Shown piece after piece: positions 21,563-31,110 of a stretch of 64,000 nt of DNA (positions are counted from its first letter, which is position 1; the number at the start of each line of letters is the position of its first letter). Under the pieces are notes generated by a model that saw nothing but the letters and a program-made list of their open reading frames with translations, was not told the DNA's origin and made no database searches. The stretch spans positions 5,518,001 through 5,582,000 of the forward strand of contig NC_088681.1 in NCBI RefSeq assembly GCF_950023065.1. Direction: 5' to 3'. This stretch comes from Planococcus citri. Its lineage: Eukaryota; Arthropoda; Insecta; Hemiptera; Pseudococcidae. Position numbers and translations under genes: made by a program.

Positions 21563-24500
21563 TTATTTCAGCACGTCCTTGTAATTCATGTACAACTCTA
21601 CGAACATCACACGGTGATGAGATTCTAATTTTTCCAGAGCTATAAAATTTACTGTTTTCTTTTTTCTTCTTTTCGTGCTTGTAGGTGGTACATAATCCGG
21701 ATCGTCTGATCCAGGTGCTTTTTCACCTGGCTTCAACTTTTTCGTTCTTTTTCTATCTTTATCTTTCTTTTCCGCGTTCGCAAGTATTTCTCCAGCCTTT
21801 GTTGTCAAACCAACGGCTTTTTTAATGCACGTAGCGATCTTCTCGTTTTCTTTATCATCTAACTTGCGTCTCGCATGCTTTTTGAGTTTCTGGAATTCTT
21901 GCAGTTTCTTTCCTCTCTTTTCCTCAGCTTGTTCTAGCTCTTTCTTTCGCAATTCTCTAGCCAATAGCCTAGCTGCTCTTTCTGCTGCTTGATCATGTAT
22001 TTTAGAGTCAATGACCTCTTCTTCGACCTCCTCGTCAACTTCTGACCTTTCTATCTCTTTCGGCGTTACTTTCTCTTTAATTTTTTCAATTAAGGGCCTT
22101 GAGTCTGTCTTTGACTTTAATTTCGGATCATTTTTGAGCTTCTCTTGTTGTTCTAAATTCAAATAAATTGTCATTTGCCTAGCATTGACAATTTGCTCAT
22201 CAGACTCGTTAGCTATGCTTCTTACTCTGTATGCATTATCTCCGACATGCTTCATGACCATGTAAGGCCCAAAACGCTTAGGAAACAATTTTTTCGAGAC
22301 TCCTTTATCATATGAGCTCTGTCTGTGTTCCGTAAGCATAACTAATTCCCCCTCCTCGTAACAAATTGGGTCTCCCTTAATTTTATAAAATGCTACTTCA
22401 TCTCTTGATCTTTGTAGCTTTCTCTTTTCTCGAATAAATGAAATTAACGCCTGCTGCTCGGTCATTTCATCAACTCGCAGGTCTACCAACTCTTGTGTAT
22501 ACACCGCCTTACGCGCTAGCTTATCAGCGGCATGGTTGTTACGATCGAAGCTTCTCGCAGGTGTGTGCTTTAACTCAAACTTCTCAAACTTTTCTTTCAA
22601 TTCTAAAATTTCTTGAAAAATTTCTCGGTGCACAACTGGTTTTTTACTAGCATTCTTCCAGTTATTGATCTTCCATTTCTCTACATTATAATTTATTGCT
22701 GTTGTTAAATAGCATGAATCCGAAAATATTTTTCCTCTTTTTGCACCTAGTTTGAGCATCACTTTCATAGCTTTGCACAGAGCTATCGCCTCGGCCAAAT
22801 TATTGGTATTCCGGTACCTAGGGTGGTCTACTCTTTCGGATATATTAAATTCTCCAGTAGGAGTCCAAGCCACCCCTATACCTGCTATGGCATCACTGGA
22901 ACCGTTGTTTGAGCAAGCTCCATCAACGGCTGCCCAGTAATAACCATCTTCGTCACGTATCAGGTTTGAGAGCTCTATAGGCTTTTCCATGAGCGTCTCG
23001 GTAGTCACAGATTTAGGATTTTTCTCGATTTGGTCCTGCTGCAGCTTCTTGAGCAGGTACTTAGAATTTAACTTAGCCAATTTGGTTGGCATGTTGGCAG
23101 AAAACTCATCTTCGATGCCCCATACCTCATTCGGTTTTATGCCAAATTCAGTAGGGGTATTGTTTATTTCAGACTCTATTTTCTTAACATGCACGTGCCA
23201 ACCGTGGTGAGTATACTCGTCATTCTCGGGCTCATCGTTCAACTTTGCTCTCAGCCTATCTCCAATTATGCGCATTGTGCGCTCAACCAGAGAAGACTGA
23301 GGGTTGTAAGTTGTAGTATGGCCTATTTTTATACCATTCGCGGTGAGCATCTCGTTCCACGCCTCACTCCTAAATTGGCTGCCATTGTCTGTAATTACTT
23401 TGCGAACTTTGTGGCCCAGCTTCTCTATATCATTTAGCACAGTTTCCATCGCGTGCACTACTGTCTCAGCTGGAATTGACTCCAGTGGAATAATCCACAC
23501 TTTCGACGTAAATACGCACTTTGCGACAAACATATACTTGGGCTCTCCGTACTCGTTCGCTATTGGTCCACACAGGTCCGCAGAAATGACATCCGCTATA
23601 TTAAACGCTTCTATTTGTGAAAATTGCAAGCGCTTCTTCTCGCTATAACCTTTGGTCTTTCTACAAGTGATGCACTCGCTCGTAATAATTCGTGTAGTTT
23701 TCACAATATTTGGTGAATAATATAATCGTTTAAAGACCGCTTCTAGTTTATGCGCTCCAATATGGCCATACATCTCGTGCAAGTAAAAAATGGTATCCCT
23801 GAACAACTCGTCAGGCATCACTGGAATTCTTGAGCCATCTTTGAATTTTCTGAATAGCAATTCTTTGTCTTTCTCTTTGATCACTGCATATTTAGCTTGC
23901 ATTCTTCTCTTTGATTCTAACTGTTTTGCAGTCATATCAAGCTCTGAGGCGTTCAGTTTGCGCACTATTTTAGTACACATCCTATCACGACTCTGGAAGA
24001 TGTCCAAGCGTCTCAGGTGATCCAAGACTTCATCTTTTACCAATTCTACAAATGACACATCTAATGGCACCATGTTTGTCCAATTTGTATCGTAAACTGT
24101 CAACTCAGGCGCCTGAATTCCGTACCATTGACCTCTTACTTTATGTTTCAAATCATACACGAGGTCGTAACAATTCAACTCTGTGATCCAGCCAGCCGCT
24201 TTTCTATGCACCTTAGCCAGAGTTGTAAACTTGTGCACGACTGACTGGAGGTCACCTCTCACGTGTATCCGCCTACCATGGAGCCAAAGCTGGAGCTTAT
24301 TTATTACTCTTACCAAAGCGAACATTTCGCGCTCAATTAACGTATAATTTTGCTGATGTTGTTTAAACGCGCTACTCACGAACATTACTACTTTGTCTTC
24401 ACCTTTGATGTTTTGGTATAAGACGCCATTGAGCGAATGCTCAGTAGACACTGTATCTAGGTATAAATCTTCTCCGTCAACTGGTGACATAAGCTCAAAC

Positions 24501-27265
24501 TCTTTCGTAAATTCCACTGTGAGCTTCTCTACTGCTTCCTCTTGAGCGGTGCCCCATACAAATGGCACACCTTTCCGAGTTAAATCATAGAGTGGCTTCA
24601 CAATATCTTGATAATTAGGGATGAAGCGACTATAGATACCAGTTAACCCTATTAAGGTTAAAACATCTCTTACGTTACCTAATTTAACTTTACCAGTTCT
24701 CTTTAACGTCTTCTTTTGTATATACTCTAAATAACCTTCAATTTTCTTACTCTGTTTTTTTATGCTTCTAGTTGAGATATTGAAGCCAAGATGGTCGGTG
24801 GAACTGGCAAAGAATTTACACTTGTTCGGGTTAAGTTTGAGCCCATGCTCACGCAACAACTCAAGTACTTTTTTCAACAGCCTCAGCATCTCTGAGAAGG
24901 TGAGTGACCTTAGCAACAAATCATCCACGTATTTCGTAACTCCAGGCATATCCGGTATTACTTCATTAATTACTTTTACAAATTCCGCAGATGAAATTTT
25001 CAAGCCATATGGGAGTCTTATCATTTGGTAGACTCTACCATCGACCTTGAAACCAGTATACTTGCGCGACTCTGGATCCAGTACCAACTGCCAAAAGGCT
25101 GTCGTGAAATCTAACGTTGTGAAGAAACGGGCTTCTCCATCTGAGGTAATTATTCTATCTAAGAGGCCCGCCTCGTTGTAATTAGTTTGTAATATCGGGT
25201 TCAACTCTACTGGATTTAAACACAGTCTTACGCTTCCGTCTTTTTTCTCGTTGGGCACTAATGGATTTATGTAAGTCGTGTCAGACGGCTCTGCTACCTC
25301 TTGCTCAACCATGTCAGCCAAAGCACGTCTAATTTTGTCAAGTTGTTTGTTTGACGGATTGTATTTAGGCCCTACGAAGTTCGGAATTTTGTTAGGGTCA
25401 ACAAACTTCAATTTCACCATAGCTCCTTTGTATTTACCCGGAAATCTACTAAACACATCTCTGAATTTGAGCAGCTCCTCGAGTGCCTCCTCAGACTCGG
25501 CTTTCGTAATCCTTCCTTCACGAACTGCTTCACCTAGGTACCTTCTCAGGTTTCTTTCAAAGATTTCAGGCCCATCGTCTTTAGGCCTTCCATCCTTTCT
25601 AAAAAAACTATGTAAATCAGCTCGTGAAACTATTTCTACTGTCTCTTTTTGGTACTCTTCTTCAAGTTGTATTTGGTTGGTATACATGTCTTCAACCCGA
25701 TATTCGCTTCTCTTTGCAAATACAACCTCTTCAGCTCTGTGAGTGCCAGGTGGCCTACACGTAGCAGTATCTTTCTTTACGTCTGTTTTTATGTCTAGCT
25801 TCTCGATCGATTTCGTGCCAATCAGTAGCAATTTGTTGTCACCAGGCATCACAAAAAATGGCACTTTGATCTTATGCTTGCCAAATTTCAATGGCACTAC
25901 TATTGCCTTTTTCCACGTTCTTATCACTTGGTTGTTAGCCAATCTACACTGAAGTACTCGTTTTAAATAAATAAATTCAATTTTCTCTTTATAATTATTT
26001 ATTAGATTATTGGCACAAGTTTCTGACATGATATTAGGTGTAGCACCAGAATCTAACTGAGTAAATAGGGTTAAATCCGCGAACCGCAGGGGTACCACAC
26101 AGGTCTTAGCCTGATCGAAGTTCTCTATCTGGCTTCTCACTAACGGTTCAACAGTGTTTGGATCGGTCCGCTTCTCATCAATGACGTCACTCTCTGGTGT
26201 GCTACTCTGATCTGCAGCTGCCTGATTGACTGCGACTTCATGATGATTGGCTGGTGCCCCATCGCTCGATTTCGTTGTTTCTTCATCGCTTGAGGTTTCT
26301 TCCATTGGCTGACCTTGCTTATTCTTCCACGCTTTACAGACCATTTTGACTTTCTTCTGCCAATCCGGAGACAGCTTCACTTCCATCTTGGTTAGGTCTT
26401 CAATAATTTGCGCTATCGGCCTGCTACTCTCTGGCATTTTCGCTTTCGTTTTTTCAATTGACTCTTTGGTGGTGACTAAATAGTCGCCATCCGACTCGGT
26501 GACAACTTCAGCAGACAAGTTCGTACTCGTTTCAACACATAAGTTTTGCGAATTAAACGCTGAATTTTTTGGTTTAAACTTATAGTTATAGCATTTTTTC
26601 ATTTCAAAAAGCAACTCTTTTTCGCCTGCTTCGTTTGGCACGTAGCCACTCGCTTTCTTTTGCAGCCTATTGTCTCTTGGAATGACCTTGCCGGATTTGT
26701 CAGGTTGAAACCTCAACCTTCCATCTTCCAACCTGATCAACCTGATAAATACTGCTGCTGGCGACCACCACAGAGTAACGGACTCGTTGTCACAGACTTC
26801 TTCAAAAATTCTCCTCCAAGCATAATATCTTTTAGCTGTAACTCCTCGGTCGTTTTTTCCAGCTGGAAAAATCATTGGAAACAAAATTTTAATGTCTTCG
26901 ACACCTTTCTCTTTTAATGTGCCAACTATTTCACGTAGGAGGCGTCTCATATGGCTATCTCGAATATTGCCATAGTTCAACTCGTATGTGCCAAGAGAGA
27001 GAATGACTTTCTTTTTTTCAAATTCTCTTTTTCTAACATGTTCCCTAATGGTTGCCATGGAGCACTTCTTTGCGATTTTTTCAACGTCTTTTTTGCCTTC
27101 TTTTTTGGCATCATCTCCGCTACCGTTCTCTTTAGCTTTTGACTCGATAATTCTACTTAAAATTTGAGCGAAAGCGTCGCCAACTAAGTCATATTGCTCG
27201 TAGGGGAGATCTGGCTCGGGCGTGGGGGCTGTGGCTTGTTTTGTTAAGCCTGCGTCTGGTCGTCG
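21563..27265 (-). CDS. Pol polyprotein with two RNase H domains
   Basis: The frame is open from the gag frameshift site to the stop at 21563 (1900 codons); the first Met is at 27058. Residues counted from that Met: protease LDSGAT about 335; RT about 590-760 with YVDD at 710-713; Gypsy-type RNase H about 860-945 (Asp 868, Glu 909, Asp 936); integrase zinc finger His 1094, His 1099, Cys 1129, Cys 1132; integrase core Asp 1161, Asp 1224, Glu 1259. A second RNase H of the cellular RNase H1 type spans about 1375-1520, with AVDGACSNNG (Asp 1379), NNLAEA (Glu 1423), FSDSCY (Asp 1447) and NNHAADKLA (Asp 1512). A GPY/F module (RFGPYMV, 1595-1601) follows, then a long charged Lys/Glu tail ending in a basic segment. 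All listed catalytic residues are intact, so the enzyme set looks functional. The second RNase H sits between integrase core and GPY/F, an unusual position. Confidence 0.92.
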   Translation of the reverse strand, partial: RRPDAGLTKQATAPTPEPDLPYEQYDLVGDAFAQILSRIIESKAKENGSGDDAKKEGKKDVEKIAKKCSMATIREHVRKREFEKKKVILSLGTYELNYGNIRDSHMRRLLREIVGTLKEKGVEDIKILFPMIFPAGKNDRGVTAKRYYAWRRIFEEVCDNESVTLWWSPAAVFIRLIRLEDGRLRFQPDKSGKVIPRDNRLQKKASGYVPNEAGEKELLFEMKKCYNYKFKPKNSAFNSQNLCVETSTNLSAEVVTESDGDYLVTTKESIEKTKAKMPESSRPIAQIIEDLTKMEVKLSPDWQKKVKMVCKAWKNKQGQPMEETSSDEETTKSSDGAPANHHEVAVNQAAADQSSTPESDVIDEKRTDPNTVEPLVRSQIENFDQAKTCVVPLRFADLTLFTQLDSGATPNIMSETCANNLINNYKEKIEFIYLKRVLQCRLANNQVIRTWKKAIVVPLKFGKHKIKVPFFVMPGDNKLLLIGTKSIEKLDIKTDVKKDTATCRPPGTHRAEEVVFAKRSEYRVEDMYTNQIQLEEEYQKETVEIVSRADLHSFFRKDGRPKDDGPEIFERNLRRYLGEAVREGRITKAESEEALEELLKFRDVFSRFPGKYKGAMVKLKFVDPNKIPNFVGPKYNPSNKQLDKIRRALADMVEQEVAEPSDTTYINPLVPNEKKDGSVRLCLNPVELNPILQTNYNEAGLLDRIITSDGEARFFTTLDFTTAFWQLVLDPESRKYTGFKVDGRVYQMIRLPYGLKISSAEFVKVINEVIPDMPGVTKYVDDLLLRSLTFSEMLRLLKKVLELLREHGLKLNPNKCKFFASSTDHLGFNISTRSIKKQSKKIEGYLEYIQKKTLKRTGKVKLGNVRDVLTLIGLTGIYSRFIPNYQDIVKPLYDLTRKGVPFVWGTAQEEAVEKLTVEFTKEFELMSPVDGEDLYLDTVSTEHSLNGVLYQNIKGEDKVVMFVSSAFKQHQQNYTLIEREMFALVRVINKLQLWLHGRRIHVRGDLQSVVHKFTTLAKVHRKAAGWITELNCYDLVYDLKHKVRGQWYGIQAPELTVYDTNWTNMVPLDVSFVELVKDEVLDHLRRLDIFQSRDRMCTKIVRKLNASELDMTAKQLESKRRMQAKYAVIKEKDKELLFRKFKDGSRIPVMPDELFRDTIFYLHEMYGHIGAHKLEAVFKRLYYSPNIVKTTRIITSECITCRKTKGYSEKKRLQFSQIEAFNIADVISADLCGPIANEYGEPKYMFVAKCVFTSKVWIIPLESIPAETVVHAMETVLNDIEKLGHKVRKVITDNGSQFRSEAWNEMLTANGIKIGHTTTYNPQSSLVERTMRIIGDRLRAKLNDEPENDEYTHHGWHVHVKKIESEINNTPTEFGIKPNEVWGIEDEFSANMPTKLAKLNSKYLLKKLQQDQIEKNPKSVTTETLMEKPIELSNLIRDEDGYYWAAVDGACSNNGSSDAIAGIGVAWTPTGEFNISERVDHPRYRNTNNLAEAIALCKAMKVMLKLGAKRGKIFSDSCYLTTAINYNVEKWKINNWKNASKKPVVHREIFQEILELKEKFEKFELKHTPARSFDRNNHAADKLARKAVYTQELVDLRVDEMTEQQALISFIREKRKLQRSRDEVAFYKIKGDPICYEEGELVMLTEHRQSSYDKGVSKKLFPKRFGPYMVMKHVGDNAYRVRSIANESDEQIVNARQMTIYLNLEQQEKLKNDPKLKSKTDSRPLIEKIKEKVTPKEIERSEVDEEVEEEVIDSKIHDQAAERAARLLARELRKKELEQAEEKRGKKLQEFQKLKKHARRKLDDKENEKIATCIKKAVGLTTKAGEILANAEKKDKDRKRTKKLKPGEKAPGSDDPDYVPPTSTKRRKKKTVNFIALEKLESHHRVMFVELYMNYKDVLK

Positions 27266-30200
27266 TTTAAAGACGACGTATCAGACCTTACCGACCCTTC
27301 TTCCTCTGATTCCAACGACTCCCCAGGATCTATATCTCTATAATCCCCTTCAGCTTCGTTGGCTGTACCGCCATCTCTAGCCCTACGATCACGATCACGT
27401 CTCTGATCATTATCGCCTTTGTTAGCGCCGCTCTTATTCGCATCAGTGTCACGTTTGCGCGAATCTCCTCTTTTATCGCGATTGTCTCTCGAATCTCGCG
27501 CATCTCTATCGTCGCGATTGCGCGTATCTCTGGTGTCACGATTGCGCGTGTCTCTATCATCACGATTGCGCGTATCTCGGTCGCGGTTGGTATTGCGATT
27601 GTCTCGATTGTCGCGTGTGTCGCGATTGTTGCGCGTATCACGAGTGTCTCGGGTGTCAGACCTATTTCTATCATCTCTTCGATCATTAGATCTATAATTA
27701 TCACGCCTGTTATTCGAATTCGTGCGCCTATCATCGAACGTTACTCTTCCACCATTGTTGTTGTTGGTGTTTCTTTGCCAGTTGTCATTGGCTTGGTTTC
27801 TACGTCTTGTTTGGTTCTGACCCTGATTCTGGTTTTGCGCATTATCCAAAAACTCCTCGTTTTTAGTCATTTCCAGCAAGCGTCTCGCAAACAGCACAAT
27901 ATCATTGCGCTCCTCAGTTGACACTCTTACTCTCAATAACCTATCAAGTCTCGGATATATCGCGTTTATCATCTGCCACTCGTTAATTTGCACGTTCGAG
28001 ACCACTCTTAACCAGCGCAGCGCTGTATTAGCCATGTCCGTTGATGACGTGTTCGGAAGTGTCAACGTTCTGACATGATTTAAGGCATTCTCTTGGCGCT
28101 GCTCATTCCACATAGTCTGCAAAAACGACTGTCTCAGGGCTGTGTACGATGTCTGCGTGCTGGTATTTGCATTCCAGGTTTGCGCCGCAGGATGTTCAAC
28201 CAACTGTTTGAACATGCTTATGTAAATTTCTTCGGTTGCGAACATGCTCTTCATCGCACTTTCAAATTGACGTACAAAAAGGTGCGGCTCGTACTCGTTC
28301 TCGGTCGTATACGTTACTTTCAATATTTGCAACGTGTTCAGTTTAGCCACGCTATTTCCTGCACCATAGTTGATATTATCGTTCAGAGGCTCGTACGCGA
28401 TTCTCAAGCCCAATTCAGCACACTCAGCAGCTCTAAGCAATTCAGCTTCGCTCCTCTGATTTTGCACTTGCACTTGAGGTCTCTCTTGAATGTTATTCAT
28501 GCGTCCGAGTGACGCGCCTCTGCTTGCAGGTCTATCAAATCGTACATCTTGACTTAAACCCTGAGGTGGTCTAAAAGCAGGTCCTTGCTGCCATCTTTCC
28601 GGTACGTCCTGCCACTGAAAATGGTTGTCGAATCCGAATCTACGACCATCCGGTGGCACTGGGTCACTTTGGGGTATGTTTGAGCTTTCTTGAGCTTGTG
28701 AGCGTGGCCTCCCGCCTCGCGACGCCTCAGCCTGACGCTCGTTCTCAAGATCAACTACTCTTTGATTTAACATACGGATTAAACCAGCATCTCTTTGGCG
28801 AGCTTCTCTTTCGACACGTATCTCATTTGCTAATTCCGTGACCGCATCCATTGTCTGTGTTACACGTAGGCCTTCATTGTTAATTTGGTCGCCAATTCTA
28901 TTTATCAAACCAGTGTGGCAAGTACCCCACATTTCAGCCATTCGGCGCATTCTAGCGGTACTTGCTTCATCTCTTTCGGTGATATTCGCTTGAACTTCTC
29001 GGTAAATGCGTTCCAAATCGCCTCGCGTGCGAGATAGGCCACTTTCGATACATTCGGCTCTATGGTTTAAAATATCGCAATTATCACGCAAATTGGACAC
29101 CTGCGCGTCGACGTACACGTCCAAAGAGGCTTCCGGCTGCCTATTTTCAATTCGTATGAGTTGGTGCTCAACACCAAGCTCAACCGATCTAAAATCGTAC
29201 CTTCGCGCGGCCACGTTCACGCTTGGACGTGGCATCGTAGCTGCGCCTGTTGTCATGTTGTTTATTTCTCTAATAAATTCCGAGCTTGGGTTTTGAGGTT
29301 GCCTAGCAGTGCCTACCGGTTGTTGAGCATTCGCACGCGGGTCTCTGACTGAATAGGGAGGAGGTGCGTTGGGGTCCCTGGGCCTGCGATCAGATGGCAA
29401 AAAACCACCAAACAACACCTCTTGAGGTCTAGCTCGAGTATTGTCCATTCTCAACTCGCTAAACCTCTGCGCCATTTGCTCTTGAGCTTCAGTTTCAATA
29501 TCAACACTGACATCTTCGATCGTCACGTTGGAACGTGGTTCACTATTAGCTCTACTCGTTCGAGGGGGGAGGGGGCTAACACGTCTCGACATAGGCCTCG
29601 ATCCTGCCCCCTGGCTACCGCCAGACACACGTCTTAGATCGATTTCCTCAACTGTTGTCTCAACGCGAACAGTTTCTCTAGAACTCAAGCTTCTCGGATC
29701 ACTTGACACGTTCGGTATTGCGCCACTTTGCACATTTTGACCAGTGGCTATGTTTTCATTACTCGGGATTCGTCTTAAAATATTCGGGTTTGCCGCAATA
29801 GCATCTAGTTCGTCCAACAATTGCTGCATAGGGTTAGCATCGATATTCGCATTCGGCACTGGAGGTTCAGACTCGTTTTGCAAACTTTGAGCATGTTCGT
29901 TCGTGTTCAAAGCTGCCAGATTCGAGATGGCCTGCTGCATGTTTAGGCTTGCTTGCTCGCCTATTTCTACTCTGTTTTGGCCTACTTCCTCGCCGTCATT
30001 TAGCCTAGCCTGTTTCCTAGGGACCTCCGAACTCGTGTTACTGTTCTCGTTCCTGCGCCTCGGAAAGGTATTGTGAATCCTTTGAGTGCAGGCAACCGCA
30101 GCATCTCTTGGCTGTCTTTGAGGTATCTGAGACGCCCTAGGACTACTCTGTTGACCACTAGCAGAATTGGACCCTATATTTCGCCTGTAGTCTTCTAACG

Positions 30201-30288
30201 ACTCTAAATTATTCCCAGACCCAGAATTACTCCTGTTCAAAGAACTCGAAGAGCCGCGACCACCTCGGCTACCGCGATTAGAACTCAT
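27244..30288 (-). CDS. Gag, 1014 aa, with PPPY motif and Arg/Asp-rich tail
   Basis: This is the structural protein of the element, very long for a Gag. Residues 1-300 are low-complexity and Ser/Arg/Asn-rich. PPPY at 309-312 matches the PPxY late-domain motif that recruits Nedd4-type ligases and ESCRT for budding. About 395-520 is predicted coiled coil. About 645-810 resembles a retrotransposon capsid domain (helical; HLFVRQFESAMKSMF, then WNANTSTQTSYTALRQSF). About 850-975 is a run of Arg-Asp-Thr/Asn repeats where CCHC knuckles are usually found, probably the RNA-binding part. The C-terminus is acidic. The ATG at 30288 is the first in frame and lies 332 bases inside the 5' LTR. Translation near the end can shift into pol. 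Confidence 0.85.
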   Translation of the reverse strand: MSSNRGSRGGRGSSSSLNRSNSGSGNNLESLEDYRRNIGSNSASGQQSSPRASQIPQRQPRDAAVACTQRIHNTFPRRRNENSNTSSEVPRKQARLNDGEEVGQNRVEIGEQASLNMQQAISNLAALNTNEHAQSLQNESEPPVPNANIDANPMQQLLDELDAIAANPNILRRIPSNENIATGQNVQSGAIPNVSSDPRSLSSRETVRVETTVEEIDLRRVSGGSQGAGSRPMSRRVSPLPPRTSRANSEPRSNVTIEDVSVDIETEAQEQMAQRFSELRMDNTRARPQEVLFGGFLPSDRRPRDPNAPPPYSVRDPRANAQQPVGTARQPQNPSSEFIREINNMTTGAATMPRPSVNVAARRYDFRSVELGVEHQLIRIENRQPEASLDVYVDAQVSNLRDNCDILNHRAECIESGLSRTRGDLERIYREVQANITERDEASTARMRRMAEMWGTCHTGLINRIGDQINNEGLRVTQTMDAVTELANEIRVEREARQRDAGLIRMLNQRVVDLENERQAEASRGGRPRSQAQESSNIPQSDPVPPDGRRFGFDNHFQWQDVPERWQQGPAFRPPQGLSQDVRFDRPASRGASLGRMNNIQERPQVQVQNQRSEAELLRAAECAELGLRIAYEPLNDNINYGAGNSVAKLNTLQILKVTYTTENEYEPHLFVRQFESAMKSMFATEEIYISMFKQLVEHPAAQTWNANTSTQTSYTALRQSFLQTMWNEQRQENALNHVRTLTLPNTSSTDMANTALRWLRVVSNVQINEWQMINAIYPRLDRLLRVRVSTEERNDIVLFARRLLEMTKNEEFLDNAQNQNQGQNQTRRRNQANDNWQRNTNNNNGGRVTFDDRRTNSNNRRDNYRSNDRRDDRNRSDTRDTRDTRNNRDTRDNRDNRNTNRDRDTRNRDDRDTRNRDTRDTRNRDDRDARDSRDNRDKRGDSRKRDTDANKSGANKGDNDQRRDRDRRARDGGTANEAEGDYRDIDPGESLESEEEGSVRSDTSSLNDDQTQA
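27265..27271 (-). promoter_or_regulatory. -1 ribosomal frameshift site T TTA AAC
   Basis: The heptamer TTTAAAC is phased so that TTA and AAC are gag codons, which is the X XXY YYZ rule. It lies seven codons before the gag stop. The pol frame is exactly -1 relative to gag and is open from this point. A short inverted repeat (CGTCGT/ACGACG) surrounds the site. A downstream pseudoknot was not assessed. Confidence 0.85.
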
Positions 30289-30620
30289 TTTAAAACAACT
30301 CTTGTATATAAATCTAATTTATACACGAAAAATCCGGCTTAGCTTACGTCTGCTCGTTCCTGTTTCAGGTTCAAACGTGAACAGAAGTCAAGCAGGAAAA
30401 ATCTTGGACAGGTATGTGATTTTTACACACAATTTTTACACTCGCGGATACGATTCAACGCGAATAACGAGATAAAAATAACGAGATTAAAAGCGAGATA
30501 AATACACATACACTAACCTGTCTGCACGCTGGTTCTTGTCCGACCGTTGGTTGAGAGTTGCACGTTTACACAGAACTACTCTTTTAACTACTCGGAAGAA
30601 GACCACGCATAAGGCGCCAA
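30289..30620 (-). promoter_or_regulatory. 5' leader with splice donors
   Basis: This is the untranslated leader between 5' LTR and gag. On the minus strand it has two donor-like sites before the gag ATG: CAG/GTTAGT with intron start at 30517, and GAC/GTAAGC with intron start at 30347. Either could feed the spliced mRNA of the env-position gene. On the plus strand, CTGTTTCAG (ending near 30368) and ACAG/GTATGTG (near 30411) also look like splice sites. Confidence 0.5.
30603..30619 (-). other. Primer-binding site of the 16.8-kb element
   Basis: One base after the LTR end, the minus strand reads TGGCGCCTTATGCGTGG. It begins with the TGG expected opposite a tRNA CCA end. The first seven bases match a tRNA-Lys-type site; the rest does not, so the primer tRNA is not assigned. 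Confidence 0.55.
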
Positions 30621-31106
30621 TGTAATGGTAAATCCTTCACTTGCTCGTTGTTAGTCCTCAGACTACTTATACCATCTGGCTCTGAGGCCTACTAACGACT
30701 AAGTCTCACGGTATCAAATACCTAACTCCGTTCTACCATATACCAAATACTCTCATAAATATAACAACGCAATAAATGACCAAGGTGATTTACTCTGAAT
30801 ATTTATTCAAGCACATGAACAAGGTTTATAGTACATGTTGCTACAATGTACAATTACTACCATTCATATAACAACGAAAGATTCTGCTTAAAGGCATGAA
30901 CGTTCTCCAAGCTAGCGTAAAAGCTCTATCTTGCTCGTTAGAAGAAGATTGGAAAACTGCGAAGCAACTCTGTAACTTACTCTCGGCCGTCAGCTTCCCT
31001 GAACCAGTCCACCAGATGGCGTTGCACCTGGTTCAGTGCAGCCTCCGACCTGGGCATCAAATTACCACTGTAGAGTGGTAACATGGAGTCCCAAGTACCC
31101 TCTACA
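30621..31106 (-). repeat. 5' LTR of the 16.8-kb element
   Basis: This is a 486-bp LTR, the copy that would drive transcription to the left. A TATA-like CTATAAA lies at about 30832-30826 (minus) with an AATAAA 25 bases downstream. It is flanked on the right by the target duplication GAAC at 31107-31110. Confidence 0.93.
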
Positions 31107-31110
31107 GAAC

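Larger units (their letters stand above)
14267..31106 (-). mobile_element. 16.8-kb Ty3/Gypsy-like LTR retroelement with extra gene
   Basis: The unit is bounded by two 486-bp LTRs with TG..CA ends and by a 4-bp target duplication, GAAC (14263-14266 and 31107-31110). It reads right to left: LTR, primer-binding site, leader, gag, a -1 frameshift signal, pol, an untranslated spliced interval, a four-exon gene in the env position, a 1.2-kb 3' tail, LTR. Only one difference between the LTRs was noticed, so insertion was recent. It is about two to three times the usual length of a Gypsy element. Pol domain order (PR-RT-RH-IN) and the 4-bp duplication place it with Ty3/Gypsy-type elements. The lineage within them is not assigned. 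Confidence 0.92.

Noticed and set aside
25278..25742. 154-codon plus-strand frame inside pol
   Set aside because: Antisense shadow of the pol coding sequence.
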